Shown one piece after another: positions 19,560 to 29,254 of a DNA stretch of 64,000 nucleotides. Where the stretch lies: NCBI RefSeq assembly GCF_004340965.1, contig NZ_SLYA01000001.1:434001-498000 (forward strand). Direction: 5' to 3'. Below the pieces are notes generated by a model. That model saw nothing but the letters and a program-made list of their open reading frames with translations, was not told the DNA's origin and ran no database searches. The stretch's first letter is position 1, and each line of letters starts with the position of its first letter. The stretch is from Sphingomonas sp. PP-CE-1A-559 (lineage in GTDB: Bacteria; Pseudomonadota; Alphaproteobacteria; Sphingomonadales; Sphingomonadaceae). A program made the position numbers and the translations under genes.

Positions 19560-19928
19560 ATGATCCAGATGCAGTCCAATCTCGACGTCGCTGACAACAG
19601 CGGCGCGAAGCGGGTGCAGTGCATCAAGGTGCTTGGGGGTTCCAAGCGTCGTGTTGCAGGCGTTGGCGACATCATCGTCGTCAGCATCAAGGAAGCGCAG
19701 CCACGTGGCCGTGTGAAGAAGGGCGATGTTCACCGCGCGGTGATCGTGCGTACCGCCAAGGATATCCGCCGTGCAGACGGTACGGTCATCCGCTTCGACG
19801 GCAACGCCGCGGTGCTGGTTAACAAGAACGAGGAGCCGATCGGCACCCGTATCTTCGGCCCAGTCGTTCGCGAGCTGCGCGGCAAGAAGCACATGAAGAT
19901 CATCAGCCTTGCGCCGGAGGTGCTGTAA
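19560..19928 (+). CDS. rplN: 50S ribosomal protein L14
   Basis: A 122-aa L14 ([33 protein letters not shown]). It lies at the subunit interface. It is the first gene of the spc operon and starts only 52 bases after the terminator, so its promoter must overlap that hairpin or it relies on read-through. Its stop shares a base with the rplX start. Confidence 0.98.
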   Translation: MIQMQSNLDVADNSGAKRVQCIKVLGGSKRRVAGVGDIIVVSIKEAQPRGRVKKGDVHRAVIVRTAKDIRRADGTVIRFDGNAAVLVNKNEEPIGTRIFGPVVRELRGKKHMKIISLAPEVL

Positions 19929-20245
19929 TGGCGTCGCAGCGTATCAAGAAGGGTGACAAGGTCATCGTCCTGTCCGGCAAGGACAAGGGCAAGACGGGTG
20001 AAGTCACCGTCTCCATGCCGAAGACCGACAAGGTCGTCGTATCGGGCGTCAACATCGCCGTGCGCCACACCAAGCCGACTCAGGGTGACCCGCAGGGTGG
20101 CCTGATCCGCAAGGAAGCACCGATGCATGTTTCGAAGGTCGCGCACGTGACCGCCGACGGCAAGCCGACCCGCGTCCGCTTCGAGGAGCAGGACGGCAAG
20201 AAGGTCCGCGTTGCCGTCAAGACCGGGGAGAAGATCAATGGTTGA
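19928..20245 (+). CDS. rplX: 50S ribosomal protein L24
   Basis: A 105-aa L24 with a KOW motif ([21 protein letters not shown]). It is an early assembly protein of the 50S subunit. The end overlaps rplE by 8 bases. Confidence 0.97.
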   Translation: MASQRIKKGDKVIVLSGKDKGKTGEVTVSMPKTDKVVVSGVNIAVRHTKPTQGDPQGGLIRKEAPMHVSKVAHVTADGKPTRVRFEEQDGKKVRVAVKTGEKING

Positions 20246-20861
20246 TCAGAACACTGGCGCTGAGAACACCGGCACCGAGGCCGTCTACGTCGCGCGCATG
20301 CGCAAGCTGTACGACGAGACGATCATCAAGGCGATGACCGAGAAGTTCGGTTACAAGAACGTCATGGAGATCCCCCGGCTCGACAAGATCGTGCTGAACA
20401 TGGGCGTCGGCGAAGCCACGCAGGACAAGAAGAAGGTCGACCAGGCTGCTTCCGAAATGGAGCTGATCGCCGGCCAGAAGCCTGTCGTGACGAAGGCCAA
20501 GAAGTCGATCGCGCAGTTCAAGCTGCGTGAAGGCATGCCGATCGGCGTGAAGGTTACCCTTCGCCGCGAGCGCATGTACGAGTTCCTCGACCGCTTCATC
20601 ACGATCGCTCTTCCCCGCGTCCGCGATTTCCGTGGGCTTAACCCGAAGAGCTTCGATGGCCGTGGCAACTATGCCTGCGGTATCAAGGAGCAGATCGTGT
20701 TCCCAGAAATCAGCTATGACCGGGTCGACAAGGTCCGCGGCATGGATGTGATCGTGACGACGACCGCAAAGACCGACGACGAGGCTCGCGAGCTTCTCCG
20801 TCTGTTCGGTTTCCCGTTCCCGATCGAAGACGACGCTGCCGACGAGAAGAAGGCAGCTTAA
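20238..20861 (+). CDS. rplE: 50S ribosomal protein L5
   Basis: A 207-aa L5 ([37 protein letters not shown]). The N-terminus carries an extra stretch of about 17 residues ([18 protein letters not shown]), and the C-terminus an acidic/basic tail ([10 protein letters not shown]). It binds 5S rRNA. The start within the rplX end suggests coupling. Confidence 0.96.
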   Translation: MVDQNTGAENTGTEAVYVARMRKLYDETIIKAMTEKFGYKNVMEIPRLDKIVLNMGVGEATQDKKKVDQAASEMELIAGQKPVVTKAKKSIAQFKLREGMPIGVKVTLRRERMYEFLDRFITIALPRVRDFRGLNPKSFDGRGNYACGIKEQIVFPEISYDRVDKVRGMDVIVTTTAKTDDEARELLRLFGFPFPIEDDAADEKKAA

Positions 20862-20868
20862 TCTAAGT

Positions 20869-20966
20869 CCCCCTCCCGCTTGCGGGAGGGGTCAGGGGAG
20901 GGGCCTCGCGCCTAACAGGCGTTGGTCCTTCCCTCCCCCAACCCCTCCCGCAAGCGGGAAGGGGGC
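20869..20966. repeat. CCCCTCCCGCTTGCGGGAGGGG inverted repeat inside the spc operon
   Basis: Arms around CCCCCTCCCGCTTGCGGGAG and CTCCCGCAAGCGGGAAGGGG lie between rplE and rpsN. The family also occurs at 38286-38398. It enlarges this intergenic gap to 128 bases. Confidence 0.85.
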
Positions 20967-20989
20967 TAGCAAAGAAAGAACTTAAGTCG

Positions 20990-21295
20990 ATGGCGAAACT
21001 GAGTTCAGTCAACAAGAACGAGCGCCGCAAGCGCATGGTCAAGCAGTATGCCCCGAAGTACGCGGCACTGAAGGCAATCGCAGCGGACAAGACGCTCGAC
21101 GACGGTGAGCGTCTGATCGCTCGCCTCAAGATGGCGGCACTGCCGCGCAATGCGAACCCGACCCGCATCCGTAACCGGTGCGAGCTGACCGGTCGCCCGC
21201 GCGCCTATTACCGCAAGTTCCGGCTCTGCCGTATTCAGCTGCGCGATCTGGCTAACAAGGGCCTCATCCCCGGCGTCACGAAGTCGAGCTGGTAA
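20990..21295 (+). CDS. rpsN: 30S ribosomal protein S14
   Basis: A 101-aa S14 of the zinc-independent long type ([35 protein letters not shown]). It lies in the 30S head. It follows the inverted repeat and has a weak ribosome binding site. Confidence 0.97.
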   Translation: MAKLSSVNKNERRKRMVKQYAPKYAALKAIAADKTLDDGERLIARLKMAALPRNANPTRIRNRCELTGRPRAYYRKFRLCRIQLRDLANKGLIPGVTKSSW

Positions 21296-21305
21296 GGACT
21301 AAATC

Positions 21306-21701
21306 ATGGCAGTGACCGATCCCCTGGGTGATTTGCTCACCCGTATCCGTAATGGCCAGCGCGCGAAGAAGGACTCCGTCCTCACGCCGGCGTCGAAGCT
21401 GCGCGTCCGCGTGCTCGACGTTCTGCAGCGCGAAGGCTATATCCGTGGCTATAGCGAAGAGCAGATGGGCCCCGCGGCCGGCCTTCGCATCGAGCTGAAG
21501 TATTTCGAGGGCCAGCCTGCGATCAAGCATGTCGCACGCGTCTCGAAGCCCGGCCGTCGCGTCTATTCCGGCTCGCAGGAACTCCCGCGCGTCCGTAACG
21601 GCCTCGGCATCACCATCGTCTCGACGCCCCGGGGCGTGCTGTCGGATTCCGAAGCACGCGAGCAGAACGTCGGCGGCGAAGTCCTCGCGGAGGTGTTCTG
21701 A
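21306..21701 (+). CDS. rpsH: 30S ribosomal protein S8
   Basis: A 131-aa S8 ([34 protein letters not shown]). In E. coli it is the spc-operon repressor. Its stop shares a base with the rplF start. Confidence 0.98.
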   Translation: MAVTDPLGDLLTRIRNGQRAKKDSVLTPASKLRVRVLDVLQREGYIRGYSEEQMGPAAGLRIELKYFEGQPAIKHVARVSKPGRRVYSGSQELPRVRNGLGITIVSTPRGVLSDSEAREQNVGGEVLAEVF

Positions 21702-22234
21702 TGAGCCGCATTGGTAAGAAGCCGGTCACCGTACCGGCAGGCATCACGCCGACCATCGAGAACAAGCAGCTGACCATGAAGGGCCCCAAGGGTACCCTCA
21801 AGATGCCGCTTCGCGACGAGATCAGCTACACGATCGAAGACGGCGGCATTTCGGTGCAGCCGGCCAACGACACCAAGCGCGCTCGCGCGTTCTGGGGCAT
21901 GCAGCGGACCATGGTGCAGAACCTGGTCACCGGCGTGTCGGAAGGCTTCACCAAGAAGCTGCTGATCACCGGCGTCGGCTATCGTGCCGCAGCGCAGGGT
22001 CGCAACCTCAAGCTGCAGCTTGGCTACAGCCACGACGTCAACATCGACGTGCCGGAGGGGATCGAAGTCAAGACCCCCGACAACACGACGATCGAGATCT
22101 CGGGTTCGGACAAGCAGATGGTCGGTCAGCTGGCCGCGGAAATTCGTCAGTGGCGCAAGCCTGAGCCTTACAAGGGCAAGGGTATCAAGTACGACGGCGA
22201 GTTCATCTTCCGCAAGGAAGGGAAGAAGAAGTAA
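21701..22234 (+). CDS. rplF: 50S ribosomal protein L6
   Basis: A 177-aa L6 ([29 protein letters not shown] near the C-terminus). It binds near the sarcin-ricin loop. The start and stop overlap rpsH and rplR by one base each. Confidence 0.98.
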   Translation: MSRIGKKPVTVPAGITPTIENKQLTMKGPKGTLKMPLRDEISYTIEDGGISVQPANDTKRARAFWGMQRTMVQNLVTGVSEGFTKKLLITGVGYRAAAQGRNLKLQLGYSHDVNIDVPEGIEVKTPDNTTIEISGSDKQMVGQLAAEIRQWRKPEPYKGKGIKYDGEFIFRKEGKKK

Positions 22235-22590
22235 TGACCAAGGGACTTTCTCTTTTCGCCAAGCGGCGTCGCCGCAACCGTACCGCGCTCCGCGCACGTG
22301 CAGGTACCCGTCCGCGGTTGTCGGTGCATCGCTCGGGCAAGCACATCTATGCCCAGGTGATCGACGATGCCGCCGGCACGACGGTCGCATCGGCCTCGAC
22401 GGTGGAGAAGGACGTGCGCGGCACGTCCGGCGCCAACATCGACGCGGCGACTTCGGTCGGCAAGCGCGTCGCCGAGGCTGCCAAGGCAGCGGGCGTGACC
22501 CAGGTCGTGTTCGATCGCGGCGGCTTCCTCTACCACGGTCGCGTGAAGGCTCTTGCCGATGCCGCGCGCGAAGCCGGATTGGAGTTCTAA
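22234..22590 (+). CDS. rplR: 50S ribosomal protein L18
   Basis: A 118-aa L18 ([39 protein letters not shown]). It binds 5S rRNA together with L5. It is followed after 3 bases by rpsE. Confidence 0.97.
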   Translation: MTKGLSLFAKRRRRNRTALRARAGTRPRLSVHRSGKHIYAQVIDDAAGTTVASASTVEKDVRGTSGANIDAATSVGKRVAEAAKAAGVTQVVFDRGGFLYHGRVKALADAAREAGLEF

Positions 22591-22593
22591 GAC

Positions 22594-23394
22594 ATGGCTG
22601 ACGAAAACAACACGCCGGCAGTAATCGCTCCCGAGACGACCGCACAGGACGTCACGGCCCAGAATGTCCCGCAGAGCACTGGCTACCAGGGCAACAACGG
22701 TGGCGGTCGCGGTCGCGGCGGTCCCGGTGGCGGCGGCGGCGGCGGCGGTGGTCGTGGTGGCCCCGGCGGCAACCGCAGCGGTGGCCCAGGCGGCAACCGC
22801 GGTGGTCGCGACGGCGGTCGCGGTCGCGACAATCGTGGCGGTCGTCCCGGTGCGGACGATGGCGGCGAAGAGCTGATCGAGAAGCTGGTGCACATCAACC
22901 GCGTCTCGAAGACGGTCAAGGGCGGTAAGCGCTTCGGCTTCGCGGCTCTCGTCGTCGTCGGCGACGGCAAGGGTCGTGCAGGCTTCGGTCATGGCAAGGC
23001 ACGCGAAGTGCCGGAAGCCATCTCGAAGGCGACGGCTGCTGCCAAGAAGAAGATGGTTCGCGTTCCGTTGAAGGACGGTCGCACGCTGCATCATGACGGC
23101 AACGGTCACTTCGGTGCCGGCAAGGTCACGCTGCGGTCTGCGCCTCAGGGTACGGGCATCATCGCCGGTGGCCCGATGCGCGCAGTCTTCGAATCGCTGG
23201 GCGTTGCGGACGTTGTGACCAAGTCGGTCGGCACGTCGAACCCCTACAACATGATCCGCGCCACGTTCGAGGCCCTTGGCGAGCAGACCTCGCCCAAGGC
23301 CGTCGCACAGCGTCGCGGCAAGAAGATCGCCGACCTGCTCGGCCATGGTGGGTCTAAGACCGCCGAGGCCGATGCAGCTGCGATCACGGAGTAA
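22594..23394 (+). CDS. rpsE: 30S ribosomal protein S5 with long Gly/Arg-rich N-terminal extension
   Basis: A 266-aa protein, about 100 residues longer than E. coli S5. The normal S5 core starts near residue 90 ([68 protein letters not shown]). Residues about 30-85 are a low-complexity Gly, Arg, Asn and Asp segment with runs of Gly and RGG-like triplets. S5 guards decoding accuracy and mRNA helicase activity at the entry site. The extension lies on the solvent side and could bind RNA. Long N-terminal extensions of S5 are, as far as I recall, known in sphingomonads, but their role is not. Confidence 0.95.
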   Translation: MADENNTPAVIAPETTAQDVTAQNVPQSTGYQGNNGGGRGRGGPGGGGGGGGGRGGPGGNRSGGPGGNRGGRDGGRGRDNRGGRPGADDGGEELIEKLVHINRVSKTVKGGKRFGFAALVVVGDGKGRAGFGHGKAREVPEAISKATAAAKKKMVRVPLKDGRTLHHDGNGHFGAGKVTLRSAPQGTGIIAGGPMRAVFESLGVADVVTKSVGTSNPYNMIRATFEALGEQTSPKAVAQRRGKKIADLLGHGGSKTAEADAAAITE

Positions 23395-23400
23395 GCGATC

Positions 23401-23577
23401 ATGGCAACCATCAAGATCACGCAGACCGGTTCGCCGATCCGCCGCGAGAAGGACCAGCGCGCAACGCTGATCGGTCTCGGTCTCAACAAGATGCACAAGA
23501 CCCGCGAGCTGGAAGACAGCCCAGAGGTCCGCGGCATGATCCGCAAGGTGCAGCACATGGTGTCGGTCGAAGGCTGA
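23401..23577 (+). CDS. rpmD: 50S ribosomal protein L30
   Basis: A 58-aa L30 that is easily missed because of its size. It reads [20 protein letters not shown], then [20 protein letters not shown], and ends [10 protein letters not shown]. It lies 6 bases after rpsE in the standard spc order. Confidence 0.96.
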   Translation: MATIKITQTGSPIRREKDQRATLIGLGLNKMHKTRELEDSPEVRGMIRKVQHMVSVEG

Positions 23578-23607
23578 GTCTTCACGCTACCTAGTGACAA
23601 ATACGGG

Positions 23608-23640
23608 GAAGGGGGCTAACGGCCCCCTTTCTTATTCCAG
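23608..23640 (+). terminator. terminator-like hairpin between rpmD and rplO
   Basis: The 9-bp stem GAAGGGGGC/GCCCCCTTT with loop TAACG is followed by CTTATT. The T-run is short and interrupted, so partial termination is more likely than full. Confidence 0.55.
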
Positions 23641-23693
23641 TTTTCAACCCGGTTTTTAACCAGCGCGTAACAAGCGAAAGCGAGTGCATTACC

Positions 23694-24236
23694 ATGAAGC
23701 TCAACGAACTCCGCGATAACGAAGGTGCCCGTAAGTCCAAGATGCGCGTCGGACGCGGCATCGGCTCGGGCAAGGGCAAGACCGCAGGCCGCGGCCAGAA
23801 GGGCCAGAAGAGCCGCGAGGGCGTGTCCATCGCCGGCTTCGAAGGCGGCCAGATGCCACTGCACATGCGTCTGCCTAAGCGCGGCTTCAACAACATCTTC
23901 CGCAAGGACTTCGCAGAGGTCAACCTCGGCGCGATCCAGCTCGCGGTCGATGCCGGCAAGATCGAGGCGAACGCCACGCTCGACCACGACGCGCTGAAGG
24001 CCGCTGGCCTGGCACGTGGCGGCAAGGACGGCGTCCGCCTCCTCGCCAAGGGCGAGCTGACCACGGTCCTCTCGTTCACCGTCGACGGCGCGTCGAAGGG
24101 CGCGATCGAAGCGGTCGAGAAGATCGGCGGCAAGGTCGAGGTGATCCACTTCGTCCCCGCAGCCGAGAAGGCTGCCGCCAAGAAGGGCGTGAAGTACAAG
24201 GAGCGTGCGGCGCACAAGGCGTCGTTCAAGGCTTAA
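23694..24236 (+). CDS. rplO: 50S ribosomal protein L15
   Basis: A 180-aa L15 ([39 protein letters not shown]), about 35 residues longer than E. coli at its Ala/Lys-rich C-terminus. It is a late 50S assembly protein. A 116-base gap with a hairpin precedes it and a terminator follows. Confidence 0.97.
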   Translation: MKLNELRDNEGARKSKMRVGRGIGSGKGKTAGRGQKGQKSREGVSIAGFEGGQMPLHMRLPKRGFNNIFRKDFAEVNLGAIQLAVDAGKIEANATLDHDALKAAGLARGGKDGVRLLAKGELTTVLSFTVDGASKGAIEAVEKIGGKVEVIHFVPAAEKAAAKKGVKYKERAAHKASFKA

Positions 24237-24246
24237 GCCGAACAAA

Positions 24247-24279
24247 GGGGGCGGGTGCGAAAGCGCCGGCCCCCTTTTT
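24247..24279 (+). terminator. intrinsic terminator after rplO
   Basis: GGGGGCGGGTGC pairs with GCGCCGGCCCCC (loop GAAA, one mismatch), followed by TTTTTATTT. It separates rplO from secY. Confidence 0.8.
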
Positions 24280-24347
24280 ATTTGCCTGACTTGGCGTCTG
24301 CCGTCGCCTACTTCCGATCTGTTCCCGTTCAGGGACTTCCCTTCCTC

Positions 24348-24418
24348 CGTTCGCCCTGAGCGAAGTCGAAGGGTACGTCACTTGGGGCAATGTCCTTCGA
24401 CTTCGCTCAGGACGAACG
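24348..24418. repeat. CGTTCGCCCTGAGCGAAGTC inverted repeat before secY
   Basis: The 25-base arms at 24348-24372 and 24394-24418 differ at one position. This motif is a familiar dispersed repeat in sphingomonads and other proteobacteria. It and the rplO terminator fill the 301-base gap before secY; the secY promoter must lie at about 24420-24530. Confidence 0.85.
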
Positions 24419-24537
24419 GGGCATGGGGCGACCGGAAGTAGCCTTAGCCATTAGACAAGCGCGCTCGTGCGCCTATATGAGCGGCGGGGGCGGTCACAAC
24501 GCATCCCGCCTTCTTTGTTTCCAGGACGATCACACGC

Positions 24538-25902
24538 ATGGCATCCGCAGCCGACCAGATGGCGCAAAGCATCAGCCTTTCGAAATTCGCGAAGGCGACC
24601 GACCTCAAGAAGCGGTTGTGGTTCACGATCGGTGCGCTGATCATTTTCCGCCTGCTCAGCTATGTCCCGCTGCCGGGTGTCGACCCGACCGCGCTCGGCC
24701 TGCTCTCGCAGCAGACCCAGGGTGGCGTGCTCGACTTTTTCAACACCTTCTCGGGTGGCTCGCTCAGCCGCATGTCGCTGATCGCGCTCGGCGTGATGCC
24801 CTACATCACCGCCTCGATCGTGGTGCAGCTCGCGACCTCGCTGTCGCCAACGCTCGCCGCCATCAAGAAGGACGGCGAATCGGGTCGCAAGCGGCTCAAC
24901 CAATACACGCGCTACGGCACCGTCGGCCTGACCGCGGTGCAGGGCTATTTCATCGCCGTCGGCCTTGAGACGCTCGGCGCCGCTCAGGGCATCCAGGCGG
25001 TCATCGAGCCCGGCATGATGTTCCGCGTCGCCGCGGTGATCTCGCTGATCGGCGGTACGATGTTCCTGATGTGGCTCGGCGAGCAGATCACCAGCCGCGG
25101 CATCGGCAACGGCGTCTCGCTGATCATCATGGCCGGCATCGTCGCCCATCTCCCTGTCACGCTGGTCAACCTGCTCGAAGGTGGTCGCTCGGGCTCGCTC
25201 GACCCGATCAAGCTGATCGGCATCGTCGTCGCGGTGGTCGTGCTGATCCTCTTCATCTGCTTCATGGAGCGCGCGCAGCGCCGCATCCTGATCCAGTATC
25301 CCAAGCGTCAGACGCAGCGCGGCATGCAGGCCGATCGCAGCCATCTGCCGCTCAAGATCAACACTGCCGGCGTCATCCCGCCGATCTTCGCCTCGTCGCT
25401 GCTGCTGATGCCGCTGACGATCTCGCAGTTCGCCGGCCAGCGCGTTGCCGGTGAGTCGAAGTGGGGTGACTTCATCATCACGCTCAACCAGTATCTGCAG
25501 CACGGCAGCCCTGTGTACATGCTGCTGTACGGCGCCGGCATCATCTTCTTCTCGTTCTTCTACACCGCGGTCGTCTTCAACCCCGAGGAAACCGCCGACA
25601 ATCTGAAGCGCAATGGCGGGTTCATTCCCGGCATCCGCCCGGGCAAGAATACCGAGAATTACTTCGATTACGTGCTGACGCGCATCACTGTGATCGGTGC
25701 GGCGTATCTGACGATCATCTGCCTTTTGCCGGAATATCTGGTGACCGCGTTGCAGATCCCGTTCTACCTTGGTGGCACCAGCTTGCTGATCGTCGTCAAC
25801 GTGACGATGGACACGGTGACACAGATCCAGTCGCACCTGTTGGCGCACCAGTATGGCGACCTGATCAAGAAGGCGAAGCTCAAGGGCAATCGACTTCGTT
25901 AA
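24538..25902 (+). CDS. secY: preprotein translocase subunit SecY
   Basis: A 454-aa channel protein with about ten transmembrane helices. Visible signatures are SYVPLPGVDPTAL, the plug region GSLSRMSLIALGVMPYITASI, and the cytoplasmic loop NPEETADNLKRNGGFIPGIRPG. It forms the inner-membrane translocon with SecE (5647-5889) and SecG. The terminator after rplO suggests its own promoter. Confidence 0.98.
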   Translation: MASAADQMAQSISLSKFAKATDLKKRLWFTIGALIIFRLLSYVPLPGVDPTALGLLSQQTQGGVLDFFNTFSGGSLSRMSLIALGVMPYITASIVVQLATSLSPTLAAIKKDGESGRKRLNQYTRYGTVGLTAVQGYFIAVGLETLGAAQGIQAVIEPGMMFRVAAVISLIGGTMFLMWLGEQITSRGIGNGVSLIIMAGIVAHLPVTLVNLLEGGRSGSLDPIKLIGIVVAVVVLILFICFMERAQRRILIQYPKRQTQRGMQADRSHLPLKINTAGVIPPIFASSLLLMPLTISQFAGQRVAGESKWGDFIITLNQYLQHGSPVYMLLYGAGIIFFSFFYTAVVFNPEETADNLKRNGGFIPGIRPGKNTENYFDYVLTRITVIGAAYLTIICLLPEYLVTALQIPFYLGGTSLLIVVNVTMDTVTQIQSHLLAHQYGDLIKKAKLKGNRLR

Positions 25903-25954
25903 GTTGCGGGGCTAACCCGGTTTAATTCCTGCACGAACGAGGGGAGTGCGTTTC

Positions 25955-26605
25955 GTGAATATCATCCTTCTTGGACCGCCCGGCGCGGGCAAGGGCACGC
26001 AAGCCGCCACGCTCGTCAGCGAGCGCGGCATGGTGCAGCTTTCGACCGGCGACATGCTGCGCGCAGCGGTCGCCGCCGGAACGCCGGTTGGCCTCCAGGC
26101 GAAGTCCGTGATGGAATCCGGTGGTCTCGTCTCGGACGAGATCGTGTCGGGCATCATCGGTGAGCGCCTCGACCAGCCGGACACGGCGAACGGCGTCATC
26201 TTCGACGGCTATCCGCGAACTGCGGCGCAGGCGGAAGCGCTGGACGGTCTGCTGGCCGATCGTGGTCGCACGCTCGACTACGTCATCGAACTCGGCGTCG
26301 ACGAGGCCGCGTTGATCGACCGCGTCGTCGGCCGCTACACCTGCGCCAAGTGCGGCACGGGCTATCACGATCGCTACAAGAAGCCGGTCGTGGCAGGCGT
26401 CTGCGACGTCTGTGGCTCGACGGAGTTCAAGCGCCGTCCCGATGACAACGCGGAAACGGTTCACAACCGCATGGCCGAATACCGCGCGAAGACGGCACCG
26501 ATCCTGCCGATCTACGACGCACGAGGCCTGGTCCACCGCGTCGACGGCATGGCCGACATTGCGCACGTGGGCTCGGCGATCGCTGCGATTCTAGGCCAGA
26601 AGTAA
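25955..26605 (+). CDS. adk: adenylate kinase
   Basis: A 216-aa enzyme that interconverts ATP+AMP and 2 ADP. The P-loop is GPPGAGKG near the N-terminus; the LID carries a four-Cys zinc site (YTCAKCGTGYHDR...GVCDVCGS). I chose GTG at 25955 because the GAGGGGAG ribosome binding site is then 8 bases away and the protein starts MNIILLGPPG like its family; the in-frame GTG at 25946 is too close. It follows secY by 52 bases. Confidence 0.97.
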   Translation: MNIILLGPPGAGKGTQAATLVSERGMVQLSTGDMLRAAVAAGTPVGLQAKSVMESGGLVSDEIVSGIIGERLDQPDTANGVIFDGYPRTAAQAEALDGLLADRGRTLDYVIELGVDEAALIDRVVGRYTCAKCGTGYHDRYKKPVVAGVCDVCGSTEFKRRPDDNAETVHNRMAEYRAKTAPILPIYDARGLVHRVDGMADIAHVGSAIAAILGQK

Positions 26606-26664
26606 AGGTACCCCCCGGGGGGACATGACACCGGGTGTGGCGGATCGCGCATGGATTAGTCGCA

Positions 26665-26785
26665 CCCCCCCCCCGTCATCCCGGCGAACGCCGGGACCCA
26701 CGGATACGGCGGACCATGCGATGGCGTGTGACCACCACCCAATCCGCAACCATGGGTCCCGGCGTTCGCCGGGATGACGGGGGGG
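26665..26785. repeat. GTCATCCCGGCGAACGCCGG inverted repeat after adk
   Basis: Long complementary arms (CCCCGTCATCCCGGCGAACG... and ...CGTTCGCCGGGATGACGGGG) enclose about 55 bases. It is a widespread bacterial intergenic repeat type. It lies in a 402-base gap without a gene. Confidence 0.85.
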
Positions 26786-26955
26786 CATAGTGTCCGCGTC
26801 TTGAAGTGCTTTATCGAACAACCATCAACATGACGAAATTGTCACCCCTCGGTCATCGCCCTGACCCCCGCCCGATCCTAGAACGAACACGTGGCCAGCA
26901 ACGGTCGCATGAGTTTCCAGAGATCGGTGCCCGTCACTCCCGGGGGTACCGTGGG

Positions 26956-26990
26956 GGCCGGCGGGAAGGGTTCTTTCCGCCGGCCTTTCC
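26956..26990 (+). terminator. terminator-like hairpin 18 bases before the response regulator
   Basis: The 12-bp stem GGCCGGCGGGAA/TTTCCGCCGGCC (one G-T pair) is followed by TTTCCGTTT. It may end upstream transcripts or attenuate the two-component operon. Confidence 0.55.
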
Positions 26991-27007
26991 GTTTATAAGG
27001 GCAGGAG

Positions 27008-27739
27008 ATGGTGACCGAAATCGGTGGCAGGGAAGGTGATACCGCGTTGAGCCGCAAGATCCTGATCGTCGAGGACGACGCCTCGACATCCGCCTATCTT
27101 GCCAAGGGCCTGGCTGAGGCCGGCCATGCAATCGAAGCCTGCGCAGACGGCCGCGACGGCCTGTTCCTGGCAAGCGAGGGCATCTTCGATCTCATCATCG
27201 CGGATCGCATGCTGCCGGGTCTCGACGGGCTGTCGATGGTCAGCGCGATTCGCGCCGCGGGTATCGCCACGCCGGTCCTGATCCTGTCGGCACTCGCCGC
27301 CGTCGACGACCGCGTCGATGGGCTAAAGGCCGGCGCCGACGACTATCTGTGCAAGCCCTTCTCGTTCGCCGAACTGTCCGCACGGATCGAGGCCATGCTG
27401 CGCCGCTCCGACCGTGCCGCGACGGAGCCGCAGAAGACCAAGCTCTCCGTCGGTGACCTTGAAATCGACCTGCTTGCCCGCGCCGTCTCCCGCGCCGGTC
27501 GTTCGATCCCGCTCGGCGCCCGCGAGTTCAACCTGCTCGAGTTCCTCGCCCGGCATGCCGGACAGGTCGTGACGCGTACGATGATGCTCGAGAAGATCTG
27601 GAACTATCACTTCGACCCGGGCTCGAACGTGGTCGACGTCCATATCGGTCGTCTCCGCCGCAAGCTTGAGGAAGGCTTCCCGACGCCGATCCTCCACACG
27701 GTCCGCGGCGCAGGCTATCGGCTCGCCGTAGAAGGGTGA
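27008..27739 (+). CDS. OmpR-family response regulator
   Basis: A 243-aa protein. The receiver domain has the acidic pair VEDD, phosphoryl-accepting Asp66 in LIIADRMLPG and Lys in LCKPFSF. The C-terminal winged-helix domain has the OmpR pattern (LGAREFNLLEFLARHAGQVVTRTMM, DVHIGRLRRKLE). The partner kinase overlaps its stop by 4 bases. Signal and target genes are unknown. Confidence 0.93.
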   Translation: MVTEIGGREGDTALSRKILIVEDDASTSAYLAKGLAEAGHAIEACADGRDGLFLASEGIFDLIIADRMLPGLDGLSMVSAIRAAGIATPVLILSALAAVDDRVDGLKAGADDYLCKPFSFAELSARIEAMLRRSDRAATEPQKTKLSVGDLEIDLLARAVSRAGRSIPLGAREFNLLEFLARHAGQVVTRTMMLEKIWNYHFDPGSNVVDVHIGRLRRKLEEGFPTPILHTVRGAGYRLAVEG

Positions 27740-29082
27740 TTCGCCTTTCGGTAACAGCCCGAATTGCGCTGCTCTCAATCGCGCTGGCGCTGATCTCCAA
27801 TCTCGCGCTGGTCGGCTTCGTCTGGAAGACCACCAGCGCGGACGCGATCGACGCAATCCGGCGCGAGACCACCGAACAATCCGAAGCCCTGCGCGCGGTC
27901 TGGCGTAACGGTGGCCTCCCCGCGATCCGCCAAGCGATCGACAGTGCAGTCGTCCCTGGCGACGTTTCGCTCGTGCTTGCGGTGGTCGACCCGAAGGGCA
28001 GGGCAGTCGTTGGCATCGCGCCCGAACGGCTCGCGGTCCCGCTTCGCATCACGCAGTTCCGGATCGCGCGACTCGGCGCCGACGAACTCTGGTCGGCGCG
28101 CGAGACCGGGTACGCGCTCCACCCGCTCGGCAGCTACTGGCTCCTGACCGGCCGCAATCTCGACCTGATCGCCGCGGAGGAACGCGCGATCGAACGCGCA
28201 CTCGCGGTTGCCGTGTTCCTGTCGCTGGCGCTCGGTGTGGTCGGAGGGTTAGTCCTCACGCGCTACGTCAGCCGCCGGCTCGACGGCATCGCCAAGGCGA
28301 TCGAGGCGGCCGGCGAGGGCGATCTGTCGCGCCGGGTCGACATGATCGCGGGCGGCGGCGATGCGTTCGACCGCCTTGCCGCACGGCTCAACGTCATGCT
28401 GGGCAAGCTCGAAGGCGTGATGGCCGAACTGCGGATCGTCACCGACAGCCTCGCACACGACCTCCGCTCGCCGCTTGCGCGCTTGCGCACCAAGACCGAG
28501 CAGGCGGTCCTGATCGCCGATCCCGACGCTCGGGAAGCGGCGCTGGGCGGTCTCCTGGTCGAAACCGACCTGGTGATGCGGATGCTGACGATGGTGATCG
28601 AGATCAGCCGCTCCGGCTCGGTCTCGCGCGATCGCTTCATCGAGGTCTCGCCTGCGAACCTACTGGAGGAGATCGGCGAACTCTACGCGCCGGTGGCGGA
28701 GGACGCCGGGCTCGTCTTCACGATCGCGATCGACGACCGCCCGCCGCCGATGAAACTCCACCGCGAGTTGATAAGCCAAGCGATCACCAACCTGATTGAC
28801 AACGCGCTCCGCCACGGCGCCGGGGGAGGCGAAGTGACGCTGCGGATCGTCCACCGCACCGACGGCGTCGCGATCCAGGTCGAGGACCGCGGCCCCGGCA
28901 TCGCCGCCTCCGACCGTGCACAGGCGTTGAAGCGCTTCGGCCGCCTCGACAGTGCGCGGTCCACCCCCGGTGCGGGCCTCGGCATGGCGCTGATCGAGGC
29001 GGTGGCGCGGCTCCACGATGGCCACTTCGAACTCGCCGACAACGCCCCCGGCCTTGTCGCGCGGATCGTCCTCCCAGTCTGA
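27736..29082 (+). CDS. membrane sensor histidine kinase
   Basis: A 448-aa kinase that starts with GTG inside the stop of the regulator. Two transmembrane segments (about residues 9-29 and 155-178) flank a small periplasmic domain, followed by HAMP. The phospho-acceptor is His241 in SLAHDLRSPLARL; the ATPase domain has the N box (NLIDNALRHG), GPGIA and GAGLGMALIE. It has the simple EnvZ/QseC-like layout. The stop is immediately followed by an inverted repeat. Confidence 0.93.
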   Translation: MIRLSVTARIALLSIALALISNLALVGFVWKTTSADAIDAIRRETTEQSEALRAVWRNGGLPAIRQAIDSAVVPGDVSLVLAVVDPKGRAVVGIAPERLAVPLRITQFRIARLGADELWSARETGYALHPLGSYWLLTGRNLDLIAAEERAIERALAVAVFLSLALGVVGGLVLTRYVSRRLDGIAKAIEAAGEGDLSRRVDMIAGGGDAFDRLAARLNVMLGKLEGVMAELRIVTDSLAHDLRSPLARLRTKTEQAVLIADPDAREAALGGLLVETDLVMRMLTMVIEISRSGSVSRDRFIEVSPANLLEEIGELYAPVAEDAGLVFTIAIDDRPPPMKLHRELISQAITNLIDNALRHGAGGGEVTLRIVHRTDGVAIQVEDRGPGIAASDRAQALKRFGRLDSARSTPGAGLGMALIEAVARLHDGHFELADNAPGLVARIVLPV

Positions 29083-29203
29083 TCCTCCCCCGCAAGGGGG
29101 AGGTGGCTGGCGCTTGCCAGACGGAGGGGGAGGAAAGGCTAACCTCGGTTGCGTGTCCTCCCCCTCCGTCGCTACGGGCCACCTCCCCCTGGCGGGGGAG
29201 GAT
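29082..29203. repeat. CCTCCCCCGC...GGGGGAGG inverted repeat
   Basis: Same family as 7642-7766: ATCCTCCCCCGCAAGGGGGA pairs with CCTCCCCCTGGCGGGGGAGG, with inner GACGGAGGGGGAGGA arms. It begins at the last base of the kinase stop codon. Confidence 0.9.
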
Positions 29204-29254
29204 TAGCAGTGGCAATCGGTTGACCCCGAGGACGACCGCGGCGAGACCGTGTCC

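Noticed and set aside
22690..22860. Gly codon runs in rpsE as a CRISPR or tandem repeat
   Set aside because: The runs are coding low-complexity sequence with irregular period, not spaced repeats.
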